Part shown: positions 1 through 8,691 of the stretch, one piece after another
Layout: each line of letters starts with the position of its first letter
Position numbering within the stretch: position 1 is the first letter of the stretch
Assembly (NCBI RefSeq): GCF_002286985.1
Contig: NZ_NSKC01000002.1
Location: 434,001-498,000 of the forward strand
From: Halorubrum salipaludis
GTDB taxonomy: Archaea; Halobacteriota; Halobacteria; Halobacteriales; Haloferacaceae
DNA length: 64,000 nt
Reading direction: 5' to 3'
Notes under the pieces: model-generated
Told to the model about the DNA's origin: nothing
The model's database searches: none
Seen by the model: only the letters and a program-made list of their open reading frames with translations
Program-made: the position numbers and the translations under genes

Positions 1-32
1 GGGTCGGTGACGCGGGGCTCGGGATCCGGCCG

Positions 33-1073
33 TCAGACCACGACCGACCCGAACGGGTACGCCGGCGAGTCCGCGGTCCAGACGGTCCCAGAGTCGACGT
101 CGACGAGGGAGACGCGGTCGTCGTCGTAGTGCGAGACGGCGAGCCGCCCGTCGCCGGCCGGGGTCGCGACCAGCCCGGGCGCCGCCGTCTCGACGCGCTC
201 GCCGTCGAGCGACCGGAGGCCGGACGCCTCGGCGTCGAGCACCCACCAGCGCCCGGCGAGCCGGAACACGTCGACCGGTCTGGAGAACCCCTCGTGGACC
301 GCGATCGGCTCCAAGCCGAGGTCGAACTCGTGGACGACGCCGTCGCCGCGGCCGGGGACGAACACGCGGCCCTCGGTGACGACGAGGTCGTAGGGATCGG
401 CGCCGACCGCGGCCTCGGCGGCGGTCGGCTCGACGAGGGAGAGCGAACCGGACTCGGCACCGGTCTCGAAGGAGACGACGCGCGCGCCGCGTTGGTCGAC
501 CGCGTACCCGCGAGTTCCGTCGGACGAGACCGCGATGCCCTGCACGCGCGCGTCGTCGCCGGCGTCGATCGCGGCGAGCCGATCGCGGGTCTCGGTGTCG
601 ACGACGTCCACGACGCCCTCGCGTCGGCTCCCCGAGTAGAGTCGCGTTCCGTCCGGCGAGACGGCGAGCTCGTGCGGCTCGGCGCCGACGGCGACCCGAT
701 CGACGAGGGTCAGGCGCTCGGGGTCGATGACGGCGAGGGCGTCGCCGGCGGAACAGGAGACGTACAGCTCGCCGTTCGCGGCCGCGAAGTGCGACGGCCC
801 CAACACGCCGGTCTCGACCCGGGTCACCTCGCCGCTCGGGTCGACCGCGGTGACGGCGCGCTCGCCCATGGTCGCGACGACGGTCCGCCCGCGACACGTC
901 GTCGCGTGGACCGGATGGCTCCCCACCGGGACCTCGCCGAGGCGCTCGCCCGTGTCGAGCGCGAACAGCGCGAGGCTGTCGGCGCCCTCGCAGGGGACCG
1001 CGAGGACGCGATCGCCGGAGATGCCGTCTCCGGCGTCGGTCGACGCGTCGTCCCGCTCGACCTCCTCGGTCAT
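33..1073 (-). CDS. YncE-like beta-propeller protein (cytosolic)
   Basis: A 346-residue protein made of repeated beta-propeller blades; phrases such as AVSPDGTRLYSGS and AVSSDGTRGYAV are typical of the YVTN/YncE family. It has no signal peptide or membrane segment, so it is probably cytosolic. The start is the ATG at 1071-1073, which overlaps the TGA of the upstream rhodanese gene as ATGA, so the two are translationally coupled. The longer open frame above this ATG is arginine-rich shadow. It is the last gene of a three-gene minus-strand unit whose first gene is also a beta-propeller protein. The substrate is unknown; a role with sulfur compounds is inferred only from neighbours. Confidence 0.8.
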   Translation of the reverse strand: MTEEVERDDASTDAGDGISGDRVLAVPCEGADSLALFALDTGERLGEVPVGSHPVHATTCRGRTVVATMGERAVTAVDPSGEVTRVETGVLGPSHFAAANGELYVSCSAGDALAVIDPERLTLVDRVAVGAEPHELAVSPDGTRLYSGSRREGVVDVVDTETRDRLAAIDAGDDARVQGIAVSSDGTRGYAVDQRGARVVSFETGAESGSLSLVEPTAAEAAVGADPYDLVVTEGRVFVPGRGDGVVHEFDLGLEPIAVHEGFSRPVDVFRLAGRWWVLDAEASGLRSLDGERVETAAPGLVATPAGDGRLAVSHYDDDRVSLVDVDSGTVWTADSPAYPFGSVVV

Positions 1074-2152
1074 CCCGTACAGGAGAAGTCGCCGCCGTCG
1101 TCGTCGCCGCCGACGCTCCCGTCGGTCTCGACGACGACGTTCGTCGCCGTCTCGACCGGGTATCGCCCCCGATCGCCGTCGACGTTCGCCCACTCGCCGA
1201 AGCCGCCGTCGTACAGCCGCACGTCCGCGAAGCCGATCGCCTTCAGCGTCAGCCAGGTCGAGGTGGGGTCGACGTTGTCGTCGCCGTAGACGACGACCGG
1301 CTCGCCGCGGTCGAGCTCCGCCTCGCTCTCGTACAGCTGGACGAGCCGGGTGGGTTCGGTCATCCGGCGCCCGGAGACGTTTCCGACCCAGTGGACGTCG
1401 ACCGCGCCCGGGAGGTGGCCGTGCCGGTCGTGGTCGCCGTTCAGGGCGTCCGAGCCCGCGGCGGCGAGATATGCCTCCGGGACGCGCACGTCGACGAGGC
1501 CGGGCCCGTCGGCGTTGAACGTCCCGACCCGATCTGCGATCCACTCGCGGGTGACCCACGCCGAGTCGTCCGGCTCCGGCTCGTACTCGGTCGGCGAGAC
1601 GCGGTCCCGCGACCCCGTTCCGAGCCGGCCGTTCCAGGCGGAGAGCCCGCCGTTGAGGACGCGGATCGACCCCTCGTGACCGACCGCGGCGAGCGCGAAC
1701 GCGACGCGGGTGACGCGCGACCCGACGCTCGCGCCGTAGACGAGCACGTCGTCGTCCGGGGACACGCCGACCTCGCCGAACGCGGACGCGATCGCGTCGG
1801 CGTCGGGCACGTCGCCCTCCTCGGTCGACTCGCGGGCCGTGACCGCGTCGAACGGCACGCGTCGAGCGCGGTAGATGCGCTCCTCGCGGAACCGCTCCGG
1901 GTCGCGGGCGTCGAGGACGACGGTGTCCTCGCGGTTGTCGGCGAGCCAGCTCGGCCCGACGAAGTGGCCGACGTTGCCCGACACCTCGTTCTGCGCCGCC
2001 ACGTCCGCGGGGGTCGTCACGCCCAGACAGCCGGCGGTGCTCGCCGCGCCCGCGACGGTCGCCCCCGCCGCCGCCCGCAACAGGCCGCGGCGGGTCGCGT
2101 TCTCGGCGGGATCGGAGTCGCCGCCGTCGCCGGTCGAGTGCTCCCCCGTCAT
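1070..2152 (-). CDS. Two-domain rhodanese-like TAT lipoprotein
   Basis: A 360-residue protein. The N-terminus has a twin-arginine signal (TRRGLLRAAAG) followed by a lipobox-like TAGC near residue 42, so it is predicted to be exported folded and lipid-anchored. Two rhodanese domains follow, the layout of thiosulfate or 3-mercaptopyruvate sulfurtransferases. The expected active-site cysteine loops read VLVYGASVGSR (domain 1) and VVVYGDDNVDPTS (domain 2), so neither has the usual cysteine; the only late cysteine is in the tail DFSCTG. It overlaps both neighbours by 4 bp. It may bind or sense sulfur compounds rather than catalyse transfer; this is inference. Confidence 0.82.
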   Translation of the reverse strand: MTGEHSTGDGGDSDPAENATRRGLLRAAAGATVAGAASTAGCLGVTTPADVAAQNEVSGNVGHFVGPSWLADNREDTVVLDARDPERFREERIYRARRVPFDAVTARESTEEGDVPDADAIASAFGEVGVSPDDDVLVYGASVGSRVTRVAFALAAVGHEGSIRVLNGGLSAWNGRLGTGSRDRVSPTEYEPEPDDSAWVTREWIADRVGTFNADGPGLVDVRVPEAYLAAAGSDALNGDHDRHGHLPGAVDVHWVGNVSGRRMTEPTRLVQLYESEAELDRGEPVVVYGDDNVDPTSTWLTLKAIGFADVRLYDGGFGEWANVDGDRGRYPVETATNVVVETDGSVGGDDDGGDFSCTG

Positions 2153-3504
2153 CCGCAGTAGCAGTGGTCGTCCATGCACCACGACGCCTCCATCTCGCCG
2201 AACGTGATCCCGAGCGACGCGAGCGACGCCTGGAGGCTCGCCACGGCGTCGCTCTCCGGACGGACGGTGCCGGCGGCGGCCCCCGTGGGCGCCTCGCCGA
2301 CCTCGATCGTCTCCGTGACCTCGCGGCTCGCGTGGTCGATCACGGCGACCTGGTTGGCGTCCTGCACGGGGACGTACAGCTTCTCGCGGTTCGGTCCCCA
2401 CGACGCGGAGATGCTGCTCCCGCCCACGTCGAGGGTCGTCTCGTACTCGAAGCTCTCTAAGTCGATCACGCCGACGCCCTCGCCGGGGATGAGGAGATAG
2501 GCGGCCTCGTTGTCCGGCGACACCTCGCTCGTGATCGGCGCGCCGGGCAGGCCGTCGTCGCGGGTGATCTTCCCGACCTCCTCGGGGTTCTCGGGGTCGG
2601 AGATGTCCCACAGGCTCTCGGAGCCCTCGCGGGGCACCTCGGGCTCGCCGCCGAGCGTCCCCTCGCCGTTCTCGACGAGGAGGTACTCCCCGTCGAACGC
2701 GGCGGTACACATGAACGGGAGGACGTTCCCCTCGGTGACCGGTTCGCCCGCATCGACGCGCGCGACCGTCTCGAACGGGTCGACGCTCAGCACGCGGATC
2801 GCCTCGTCGGCCACGTCGACGACGAACGCGTAGTCGCCGTCGGGGCCGAGCGTCATGTCGCAGGGACCGACGTAGCCGGTCTCGATCTCCGCGGTCACCT
2901 CGCCGAAGGTCTCGCTGTCGCGGTCGGCGTCGACGCGGAAGATGGCGTGGTTCTCGTCGCCCTCGGGCTCCATCCCGGTCGTCCCGCCCGAGGCGATCAG
3001 CAGGTGATTCCCGTCGGGGGTCACGTTCGGGTAGTTCGGGCCGTACCCGGTCTCGACGAAGGCGACCTCCTCGAGCGTTCGTTGGTCGATTCCCCGGACG
3101 CCGCCGGAGACGTTGAGCCAGAGCACGTCGTGGTCGTCGTCGATGCCGGTCGAGTACTGGTTGGCCGGGAACGAGGCGGTCGTCCCGAGGAACGCGGAGG
3201 TGAGCAGCTCGTCCGACTCGGTGTCGATCACGCTGACGGTCCGGTCCCCGTTGTTGAACACGAACATCGTCGGCTCGGACTCGTCGCCGCCCTCGCCGTC
3301 CCCGCCGGAACAGCCCGCGAGGGCCGCGGTCGCGCCGACGGCGCCGGAGCTCTTGAGGAGGCGCCGTCGGTCGACCCCCTCCGCGAAGGGGTTCCGTCGG
3401 TCGTCGTTCGCCAGATCGCTCCCCTTCGCGGGGCGGGGATCCGCGGCCCCCTCGGAGGGGCGCGAGTCCGCGTCGGTCGTCCCGCAGCCGCAGTCGTCGC
3501 TCAT
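2149..3504 (-). CDS. Secreted YVTN beta-propeller TAT lipoprotein
   Basis: A 451-residue protein. A twin-arginine motif DRRRLLKSSG is followed by a hydrophobic stretch and lipobox LAGC near residue 65, indicating TAT export and lipid anchoring. The rest is a beta-propeller with blades such as NGDRTVSVIDTES and ANQVAVIDHASREV. Cysteines cluster at both ends (CGCG near the start, CMDDHCYCG at the end), which suggests a metal or thiol site. The ATG at 3502-3504 follows the only plausible signal region. It is the first gene of the coupled minus-strand unit and is divergent from the YeeE-type transporter, which suggests a shared sulfur-related role. Confidence 0.82.
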   Translation of the reverse strand: MSDDCGCGTTDADSRPSEGAADPRPAKGSDLANDDRRNPFAEGVDRRRLLKSSGAVGATAALAGCSGGDGEGGDESEPTMFVFNNGDRTVSVIDTESDELLTSAFLGTTASFPANQYSTGIDDDHDVLWLNVSGGVRGIDQRTLEEVAFVETGYGPNYPNVTPDGNHLLIASGGTTGMEPEGDENHAIFRVDADRDSETFGEVTAEIETGYVGPCDMTLGPDGDYAFVVDVADEAIRVLSVDPFETVARVDAGEPVTEGNVLPFMCTAAFDGEYLLVENGEGTLGGEPEVPREGSESLWDISDPENPEEVGKITRDDGLPGAPITSEVSPDNEAAYLLIPGEGVGVIDLESFEYETTLDVGGSSISASWGPNREKLYVPVQDANQVAVIDHASREVTETIEVGEAPTGAAAGTVRPESDAVASLQASLASLGITFGEMEASWCMDDHCYCG

Positions 3505-3658
3505 ACCCCACCGACGGGTCTCACGGCTAAAGACTCCCCGGACCTCCCGCTCGTTGCCCCGTGTGCCACGTACCGGCGATTATTGCGCCGGCCTCCGACA
3601 CGAGGGAGCCGTTACCGTCTCCAGCGACGCTTTACGTGCGGGAGCGTTTGGTTCGACA

Positions 3659-4867
3659 ATGCTGCTGTCTCCCGTCGCCTACATCGGCGTCTCTATCGCG
3701 GTCGGGCTGTCGTTCGGGGTCCTGTTACAGAAGGCGCGGTTCTGCTTCGTCAGCGCCTTCCGCGACTTCGTCGCGTTCAAGGACACCCGCGTGCTGAAAG
3801 GGCTGCTCGCCGGAATCGCCGTGATGACCGTGTTCTGGAGCGTCCAGGCCACGTTCGGCTACTTCCGCGGCTTCTGGACGCCCGCGTGGGGGCTCGGATC
3901 GCTGTTCGGCGGGTTCGTCTTCGGGCTCGGGATGACCCTCGCCGGCGGCTGCGCGTCCGGCACCCTCTACCGCGCCGGACAGGGGTACCTCCAGTTCTGG
4001 CTCGTACTCTTCTTCATGTTCGTCGGCTACGTCCTCTTCGCGTTCGCGTTCCCCGTCGCGGAGACGTACTACTTCCAGACGCTGAACCCGTTCGAGGGCC
4101 AGACGCTGTACCTCTCGCTGCCGTTCTCGCCGGCGGTCACCGGGGCCGCCGCGGTCGCGCTCGGCACCCTCGCGTACGCGTTCGTGAAGGGCCGGAGCCA
4201 ACTCCCCGACGACCCCTCCGGCGGGACCGGCGTGGGCGCGGACACCCGCGCGCAGGCCGCGATCGGCGCCTCCCGAACCCTTTCGGCCGTCTCGGTCGGG
4301 CTGCGCGGCATCGCCGACGGCACGGTCGCGTACGTCCGCGCGCTCCGCGACGACGACCGGCCCCTGAAAGCCCGGCTCCGCGACTCGTGGGACGCCCGGA
4401 CCGCCGGCGTCGCGATGGCGCTCGTCGCCAGCCTCTGGTTCTACGTGCACGGGCACTGGGCGATCACCGGGAGCGAGGCGCGCTGGGCGGGCTACCTGCT
4501 GGCGGGCGCCGGGTTCGACGTGGCGAGCGTCGAGTACTGGGGGTCGATCCTGTTCCGCGACGGGAACATCTCGCTGACCATCGATATGGTGATGATCGCG
4601 TCGCTGATCGTCGGCTCCTTCCTCGCCGCGTACGCCTCCGGCGACTTCCGGGTCCGGAAGCCGAAGCTGAACCGCGTCCCGAACTACGCGGTCGGCGGGC
4701 TCCTGATGGGCGTCGGCTCACGGCTCGCCGCGGGCTGCAACATCGCGAACCTCTTCTCCGGGGTCGCGCTGCTGTCGGTCCACTCCTTCTTGGCCGGCGC
4801 GGGGATCATCCTCGGCGTCTACGTGATGACCCACTACATGTACCGCGAGGTCGGCTGCGCGATTTAA
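3659..4867 (+). CDS. YeeE/YedE-family thiosulfate/sulfur transporter
   Basis: A 402-residue membrane protein with many hydrophobic segments. It shows the conserved cysteines of the YeeE/YedE (TsuA) family: KARFCF (Cys29), GGCASGT (Cys98) and AAGCNIAN (Cys360). Family members import thiosulfate or related sulfur species by passing them along these cysteines. A T-rich box near 3631 lies about 28 bp above the ATG, which fits a leaderless start; longer upstream frame lacks family sequence. The TusA-like and rhodanese genes downstream on the opposite strand are the usual partners. The transported species is inferred from family, not shown here. Confidence 0.88.
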   Translation: MLLSPVAYIGVSIAVGLSFGVLLQKARFCFVSAFRDFVAFKDTRVLKGLLAGIAVMTVFWSVQATFGYFRGFWTPAWGLGSLFGGFVFGLGMTLAGGCASGTLYRAGQGYLQFWLVLFFMFVGYVLFAFAFPVAETYYFQTLNPFEGQTLYLSLPFSPAVTGAAAVALGTLAYAFVKGRSQLPDDPSGGTGVGADTRAQAAIGASRTLSAVSVGLRGIADGTVAYVRALRDDDRPLKARLRDSWDARTAGVAMALVASLWFYVHGHWAITGSEARWAGYLLAGAGFDVASVEYWGSILFRDGNISLTIDMVMIASLIVGSFLAAYASGDFRVRKPKLNRVPNYAVGGLLMGVGSRLAAGCNIANLFSGVALLSVHSFLAGAGIILGVYVMTHYMYREVGCAI

Positions 4868-5389
4868 ACGAAATTCCCGATCGTCTTCGGCGGTCGGTAC
4901 CGCTGAAAACACGTTTTCGTGGTTCTCCGATTCTTCGAGCCCTCAGCCATTCTCCGGTACCCGGCCGCAGTAGCGAACGCCTCCAAAGCCCCAGCCGCGA
5001 GGCGACCAGAGACTCGCTGTCGTTCGAAAGGCGCAAAGCGCCTTTCGTGATGACGAGACGCCTCCGGTGTCTCGAACCACGCTCCTCACTCGTTCGCTCC
5101 GCTCACTCGTTGCGGTGCTTGGCGTCGTCTCTGGCCGCCTCGCGACTGCCCCTTTGAGTCCCGCCCCGCACCGCACAGCGACCGCAGCCTCACGCCTCCC
5201 CAGCCTCGTCGGCCGGCGCTTATAAGCGCCGGCCGCCTCCCTCGCGCGGTGCTCCTCGCGGCGCAAAGCGCCGCTCGGAGGCACGCGCCACCACATCGCA
5301 TTTTACCGACAGGCACTCGACTCTCGATGACTCTCCCCGCCGAAGTGCGGATCTAGAACAGAACCGACTACGAAAAACTCGACCGCCGT
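4868..5389. other. Gene-free region holding a structured repeat
   Basis: The 522 bp between the transporter and the rhodanese gene contain no convincing protein gene; apparent frames are arginine-rich and overlap an RNA-like repeat (see 4979-5282). The flanks, 4868-4978 and 5310-5389, show nothing further. Confidence 0.6.
4979..5282 (-). ncRNA. Candidate structured RNA element, copy A
   Basis: Read on the minus strand this 304-nt segment folds into a closed structure. The ends pair (5277-5282 with 4979-4984). Then come a 6-bp hairpin with a 3-nt loop (5259-5264/5268-5273), a 10-bp hairpin (5226-5235/5210-5219), a conserved core, and a 21-bp stem (5127-5147/4993-5013) that encloses another 10-bp hairpin (5038-5047/5025-5034). 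Copy C at 39706-39939 has the same stems with compensatory changes. A TATA-like TAAAAT lies near 5300-5305, about 20 bp above the 5' end. Function unknown. Confidence 0.6.
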
Positions 5390-5725
5390 TCAGGCGTCTG
5401 CGGCCGGGCCGGTCTCTAGGTCAAAGTCCCACTCCTCGTAGCCGCCGGACATGCTGGCGACGAGCACGCCGTCCTCGACGCCCTCGTAGCTCTGGATCAG
5501 CATGGCGGCCTGCTTCGACGACTGGCCGACCGGACACGCGCAGACCACGTCGGTGTCGTCCCAGTCGATGTCGGGGACGCGGGCGGGGAGATCGCCCAGC
5601 GGGACGTTGATCGCGCCGGGGATGTGACCCTGTTCGTACTGTGCGGGCGGTCGCGTGTCGATGACGCGGATGTCGCCCTTCTCGACGCGCTCGTTGACTT
5701 CCTCGGGGGTGAGTTCTTCGACCAT
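5390..5725 (-). CDS. Single-domain rhodanese sulfurtransferase
   Basis: A 111-residue single rhodanese domain. DTRPPAQYEQGHIPGAINVP is the typical first motif, and the active loop CACPVGQSSKQ keeps a catalytic cysteine, unlike the two-domain protein at 1070-2152. It probably forms a persulfide and hands sulfur to a partner. It follows the TusA-like gene by 2 nt, and a good Shine-Dalgarno (GGAAGGAG) overlaps the end of that gene, which fixes the ATG at 5723-5725. The pair looks like one sulfur-relay operon. Confidence 0.9.
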   Translation of the reverse strand: MVEELTPEEVNERVEKGDIRVIDTRPPAQYEQGHIPGAINVPLGDLPARVPDIDWDDTDVVCACPVGQSSKQAAMLIQSYEGVEDGVLVASMSGGYEEWDFDLETGPAADA

Positions 5726-5727
5726 GG

Positions 5728-6027
5728 TTACTCCTTCCGCAGGAAGATGCGGTAGCGACCGTCGCCCGACTTCCACACCTTGGCGGTCGCGTCGTCGCCG
5801 ACCGCCTTCGGGACGTTCTCCGTGCTCGGGACGTGGTCGGTCTTCTGGACCAGCACGTCGCCGGGCGAGAGCCCCGCGATGGCCTTCTTCGCCTCGACCT
5901 GCGGGTACGGGCAGACCTCGCCGGTCATGTCCTGTACCTCGGTCGCGTCTTCGAGGAGCGCCTCGGCGGTCTCGTCGTCGAGCTCGTCGGGCATCTCGAC
6001 GACGTCGTCCCACGATGGTTGACTCAT
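5728..6027 (-). CDS. TusA/SirA-family sulfur carrier
   Basis: A 99-residue protein with the TusA/SirA fold signature TGEVCPYPQVEAKKAI; the cysteine of CPxP carries persulfide sulfur in this family. About 35 acidic residues precede the domain, a common haloarchaeal extension. It is the first gene of a two-gene minus-strand operon with a rhodanese and is divergent from a cysteine-synthase-like gene. It probably relays sulfur toward the E1/carrier system downstream; the exact partner is inferred. Confidence 0.9.
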   Translation of the reverse strand: MSQPSWDDVVEMPDELDDETAEALLEDATEVQDMTGEVCPYPQVEAKKAIAGLSPGDVLVQKTDHVPSTENVPKAVGDDATAKVWKSGDGRYRIFLRKE

Positions 6028-6177
6028 GGCGTGCTGTACGCGTCTGTCCCGGTAACCCCTTTCGTGACCGGCAGGCTTCTCCCGTATCTCTGACGGGCGA
6101 CCGCCGCGCACGACCGCGGTAGCCGTCGAGAACGCCGTTTCCGTCGGACTCTTATTGAGGAGCGATCTACGGGACCC

Positions 6178-7197
6178 ATGAGCGAGTACGCCGTCGACGA
6201 GTCGACGATCTTCGAGACGCCGCTGCTGGAGCTCGATCTCGACCTCGAGTCGGACGCGGACGTGTACGCCAAAGCCGAGTGGTTCAACCTCTACGACGCT
6301 CCGCACGGCGGCGGCTCGGTCAAGTCGCGCATCGCGAAGGGGATGTTGGACGGCGCAGAGGAGCGCGGCGACCTCGACTCCGGCGTCACCGTGATCGAGC
6401 CGACCTCCGGCAACACCGGCAGCGAGGTCGCGCGCCTCGCGAACGCCCGCGGCTACGACGTGGAGATCGTCATGCCGGACAACGCCGCGGGCGGGAAGGT
6501 GGAGGCGGTCCGGGACGCGGGCGCGGAGATCCACTTCGTCGACGCCAACCTCGGCTACGACGCGGTGATCGAGCGCTGCGAGGCGATCATCGCCGAGGAC
6601 CCCGACGCCTACTACCGGCCGAACCAGTACGAGAACCCGGACAACCCCGGCACCCACAAGCGCACGACCGCCCGCGAGATCTACGAGGCGACCAACGGCG
6701 ACGTGACCCGGTTCGTCGCCGGGGTCGGTACCGGGGGGACGATCACCGGGACGGGACGCGGCCTGACCGACCTGACCGACGGGAGGGCCGAGATCGTGGG
6801 CTTCGAACCGGACGAGCAGCTCCACGCCATCGACGGGCTGAAATACCTCAAGTCGGGCGACCACTACCACCCCGACACGTACGACGAGTCGGTGCTCGAC
6901 CGGACGGAGTACGCCACGACCTCGGACGCCTACGACCAGGCGCGGGCGCTCCGCGAGCGCTACCAGGACCGCGAGATCGCGATCGCGGACCCCGGCCAAC
7001 ACGACGAGGCGACGGTCCGGGACCACCTCCGCGTCGACGACCAGTTCGTCATCGGCACGTCCGCCGGCGCGGGCGCCGCCGTGGTGGCGAACCTCGACGC
7101 GGCAGGCGACCTCGACGACGACGATGTCGTCGTGTTCATGCTGTGCGACCGCGGCGACAAGTACGCGGACATCCCGCTCTGGGAAGACTACTTATAA
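6178..7197 (+). CDS. Cysteine-synthase-family PLP enzyme (CysK/CysM-like)
   Basis: A 339-residue fold-type II PLP enzyme. The PLP lysine is in GGSVKSR (Lys49), the substrate loop TSGNTG is at about 76-81, and the phosphate loop GTGGTITG is near 182. These are hallmarks of O-acetylserine or O-phosphoserine sulfhydrylases. A CTTATT box about 25 bp above the ATG suggests a leaderless transcript. It converges on a CysO/MoaD-like carrier 52 bp away, and an E1 follows. That context resembles mycobacterial cysM-cysO, where the sulfur donor is a protein thiocarboxylate. It could also be an ordinary sulfide-using CysK or cystathionine beta-synthase. Confidence 0.88.
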   Translation: MSEYAVDESTIFETPLLELDLDLESDADVYAKAEWFNLYDAPHGGGSVKSRIAKGMLDGAEERGDLDSGVTVIEPTSGNTGSEVARLANARGYDVEIVMPDNAAGGKVEAVRDAGAEIHFVDANLGYDAVIERCEAIIAEDPDAYYRPNQYENPDNPGTHKRTTAREIYEATNGDVTRFVAGVGTGGTITGTGRGLTDLTDGRAEIVGFEPDEQLHAIDGLKYLKSGDHYHPDTYDESVLDRTEYATTSDAYDQARALRERYQDREIAIADPGQHDEATVRDHLRVDDQFVIGTSAGAGAAVVANLDAAGDLDDDDVVVFMLCDRGDKYADIPLWEDYL

Positions 7198-7228
7198 GCG
7201 AGACGTCGAACGGGCGGAGGACTGACCG

Positions 7229-7254
7229 GTAACGACCGGAGAAGGACGGTTACC
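7229..7254. terminator. Possible bidirectional terminator hairpin
   Basis: GGTAAC and GTTACC arms separated by a short GC-rich spacer lie between two convergent stop codons and overlap the end of the carrier gene. The hairpin is weak and no T-tract follows, so the assignment is tentative. Confidence 0.25.
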
Positions 7255-7513
7255 GACCGCCGCTGGCGGCCGGGATGACGCGGACCTGCGCGTCCGCCGG
7301 GACCTCGGCGTCGAGGCCGTCGACGGGCGTTCCCTCGACGTAGACGTTGATGAACTCCTTGATCTCGCCGTCCTCGATGACGCTGTCTCTGAGCTCCGGT
7401 CCGTGTTCGTCCGCGTGGTTCTCGAACAGTTCGCGGACCGTCTCGCCGGCGACCTCGACCTCCGAGGTCGAGGATCCCCCGACCAGCACGGCCGGCAGTT
7501 TGATCGTTGCCAT
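7250..7513 (-). CDS. CysO/MoaD-like ubiquitin-fold sulfur carrier (GGR tail)
   Basis: An 87-residue protein of the MoaD/ThiS/SAMP beta-grasp family. The stretches EFINVYVEG and VRVIPAASGG resemble CysO and MoaD. The codons before the stop encode Gly-Gly-Arg, so the diglycine is not terminal. Family members need a free C-terminal glycine to be adenylated and converted to a thiocarboxylate, so removal of Arg87 would be required. The gene is divergent from the UbaA-like E1 and convergent with the cysteine-synthase-like gene. It could act in cysteine synthesis, as a protein modifier (SAMP), or both. Confidence 0.87.
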   Translation of the reverse strand: MATIKLPAVLVGGSSTSEVEVAGETVRELFENHADEHGPELRDSVIEDGEIKEFINVYVEGTPVDGLDAEVPADAQVRVIPAASGGR

Positions 7514-7755
7514 ACCTCCGGTTCGCCGTCCTCACCAAAAAGGGGTCCGTCGACGGCAAGCTACACCCCGGCCTAACACGACCGGGTGACCGAGGAGTAC
7601 CGGCCCTTTCCGCCGATCGGAGGCGATACACGGGCGGCTCGGCTGGCGGCAGAGGGGCCCGCCGAGCGGTCGTGCGCCCCGAGCGCACCTCCGAGAAGGC
7701 GGCAGTACCTCCGGTGGGCGGCTGGCTTATGAGTTTCCGGTGCGTACCGTCGTCA

Positions 7756-8616
7756 ATGAGCGATCTCGACCTCGATCCCACTCAGCTCGATCGGTACTCC
7801 AGACACATCATCATGGACGACGTGGGCCCCGAGGGCCAGAAGGACCTGCTCGACGCCGAAGTGCTCGTGCTCGGCGCGGGCGGGCTCGGCGCGCCGATCA
7901 TCCAGTACCTCGCCGCGGCCGGCGTCGGCACCCTCGGGATCGCCGACGACGACGAGGTGGAGCTGTCGAACCTCCAGCGCCAGGTGATCCACGGGAACGA
8001 CGACGTGGGGCGCAAGAAGGTCGACTCCGCCGCCGACTTCGTCGAACAGCTCAACCCCGACATCGACGTACGGAAACACGAGCTCCGCGTCCGCCCCGAC
8101 AACATCGAGGAGCTCATCGACGGCTACGACTTCGTCGTCGACGGCACGGACAACTTCGCGACGCGGTACCTCGTCAACGACGCCTGCACGCTCGCCGGGA
8201 TCCCCTTCTCGCACGGCTCCATCTTCAAGTTCGAGGGGCAGGTGACGACGTTCGCGGGCGACGACGACTCGCCGTGTTACCGCTGTCTGTTCCCCGAGGC
8301 GCCGCCGGCCGGGATGGTCCCGAACTGCGCGACCGCCGGCGTCCTCGGCGTCCTCCCCGGCACCGTCGGCTGCCTGCAGGCGACGGAGACGGTCAAACAC
8401 ATCATCGGCGAAGGGGAGACCCTCGACGGCTCCATGCTCTTCTTCGACGCGCTCGACATGGAGTTCGACAAGGTGGAGATCCCCAAGCGCGACGACTGCC
8501 CCGTCTGCGGCGACGACCCCGCCATCGAGTCGGTCCACGACGTGGAGTACTCCGCGTCCTGCGCCATCGACGTCGGCGGCGACGAGGCGGAGCCGGAGAT
8601 CGAAGCGAGCGACTGA
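7756..8616 (+). CDS. ubaA: UbaA/MoeB/ThiF-type E1 activating enzyme
   Basis: A 286-residue E1-like adenylyltransferase. The nucleotide loop is GAGGLGAP, Zn cysteines are C174xxC177 and C248xxC251, and a cysteine in VPNCATAGVLG (Cys191) sits where UbaA and MoeB carry the catalytic cysteine. UbaA adenylates SAMPs and carriers for protein conjugation, tRNA thiolation and molybdopterin synthesis in haloarchaea. The ATG at 7756 is chosen because homology begins there (MSDLDLDPTQLDRYSRH). The C-terminus has a short acidic extension. Its neighbour on the opposite strand is a probable substrate. Confidence 0.92.
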   Translation: MSDLDLDPTQLDRYSRHIIMDDVGPEGQKDLLDAEVLVLGAGGLGAPIIQYLAAAGVGTLGIADDDEVELSNLQRQVIHGNDDVGRKKVDSAADFVEQLNPDIDVRKHELRVRPDNIEELIDGYDFVVDGTDNFATRYLVNDACTLAGIPFSHGSIFKFEGQVTTFAGDDDSPCYRCLFPEAPPAGMVPNCATAGVLGVLPGTVGCLQATETVKHIIGEGETLDGSMLFFDALDMEFDKVEIPKRDDCPVCGDDPAIESVHDVEYSASCAIDVGGDEAEPEIEASD

Positions 8617-8691
8617 CCGCCTTGGCTCCCGCGCGGTGAGCGCGGGCCCGCCGCACCACACTTATCCGACGGTCCGACGAACCGTCGCCAC

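Noticed and set aside
4943-5316. Open frames of 76-117 codons over the structured repeat
   Set aside because: They are Arg/Ala-rich, run through the conserved stems in several frames at once, and lack codon bias; the conservation is explained by RNA structure.
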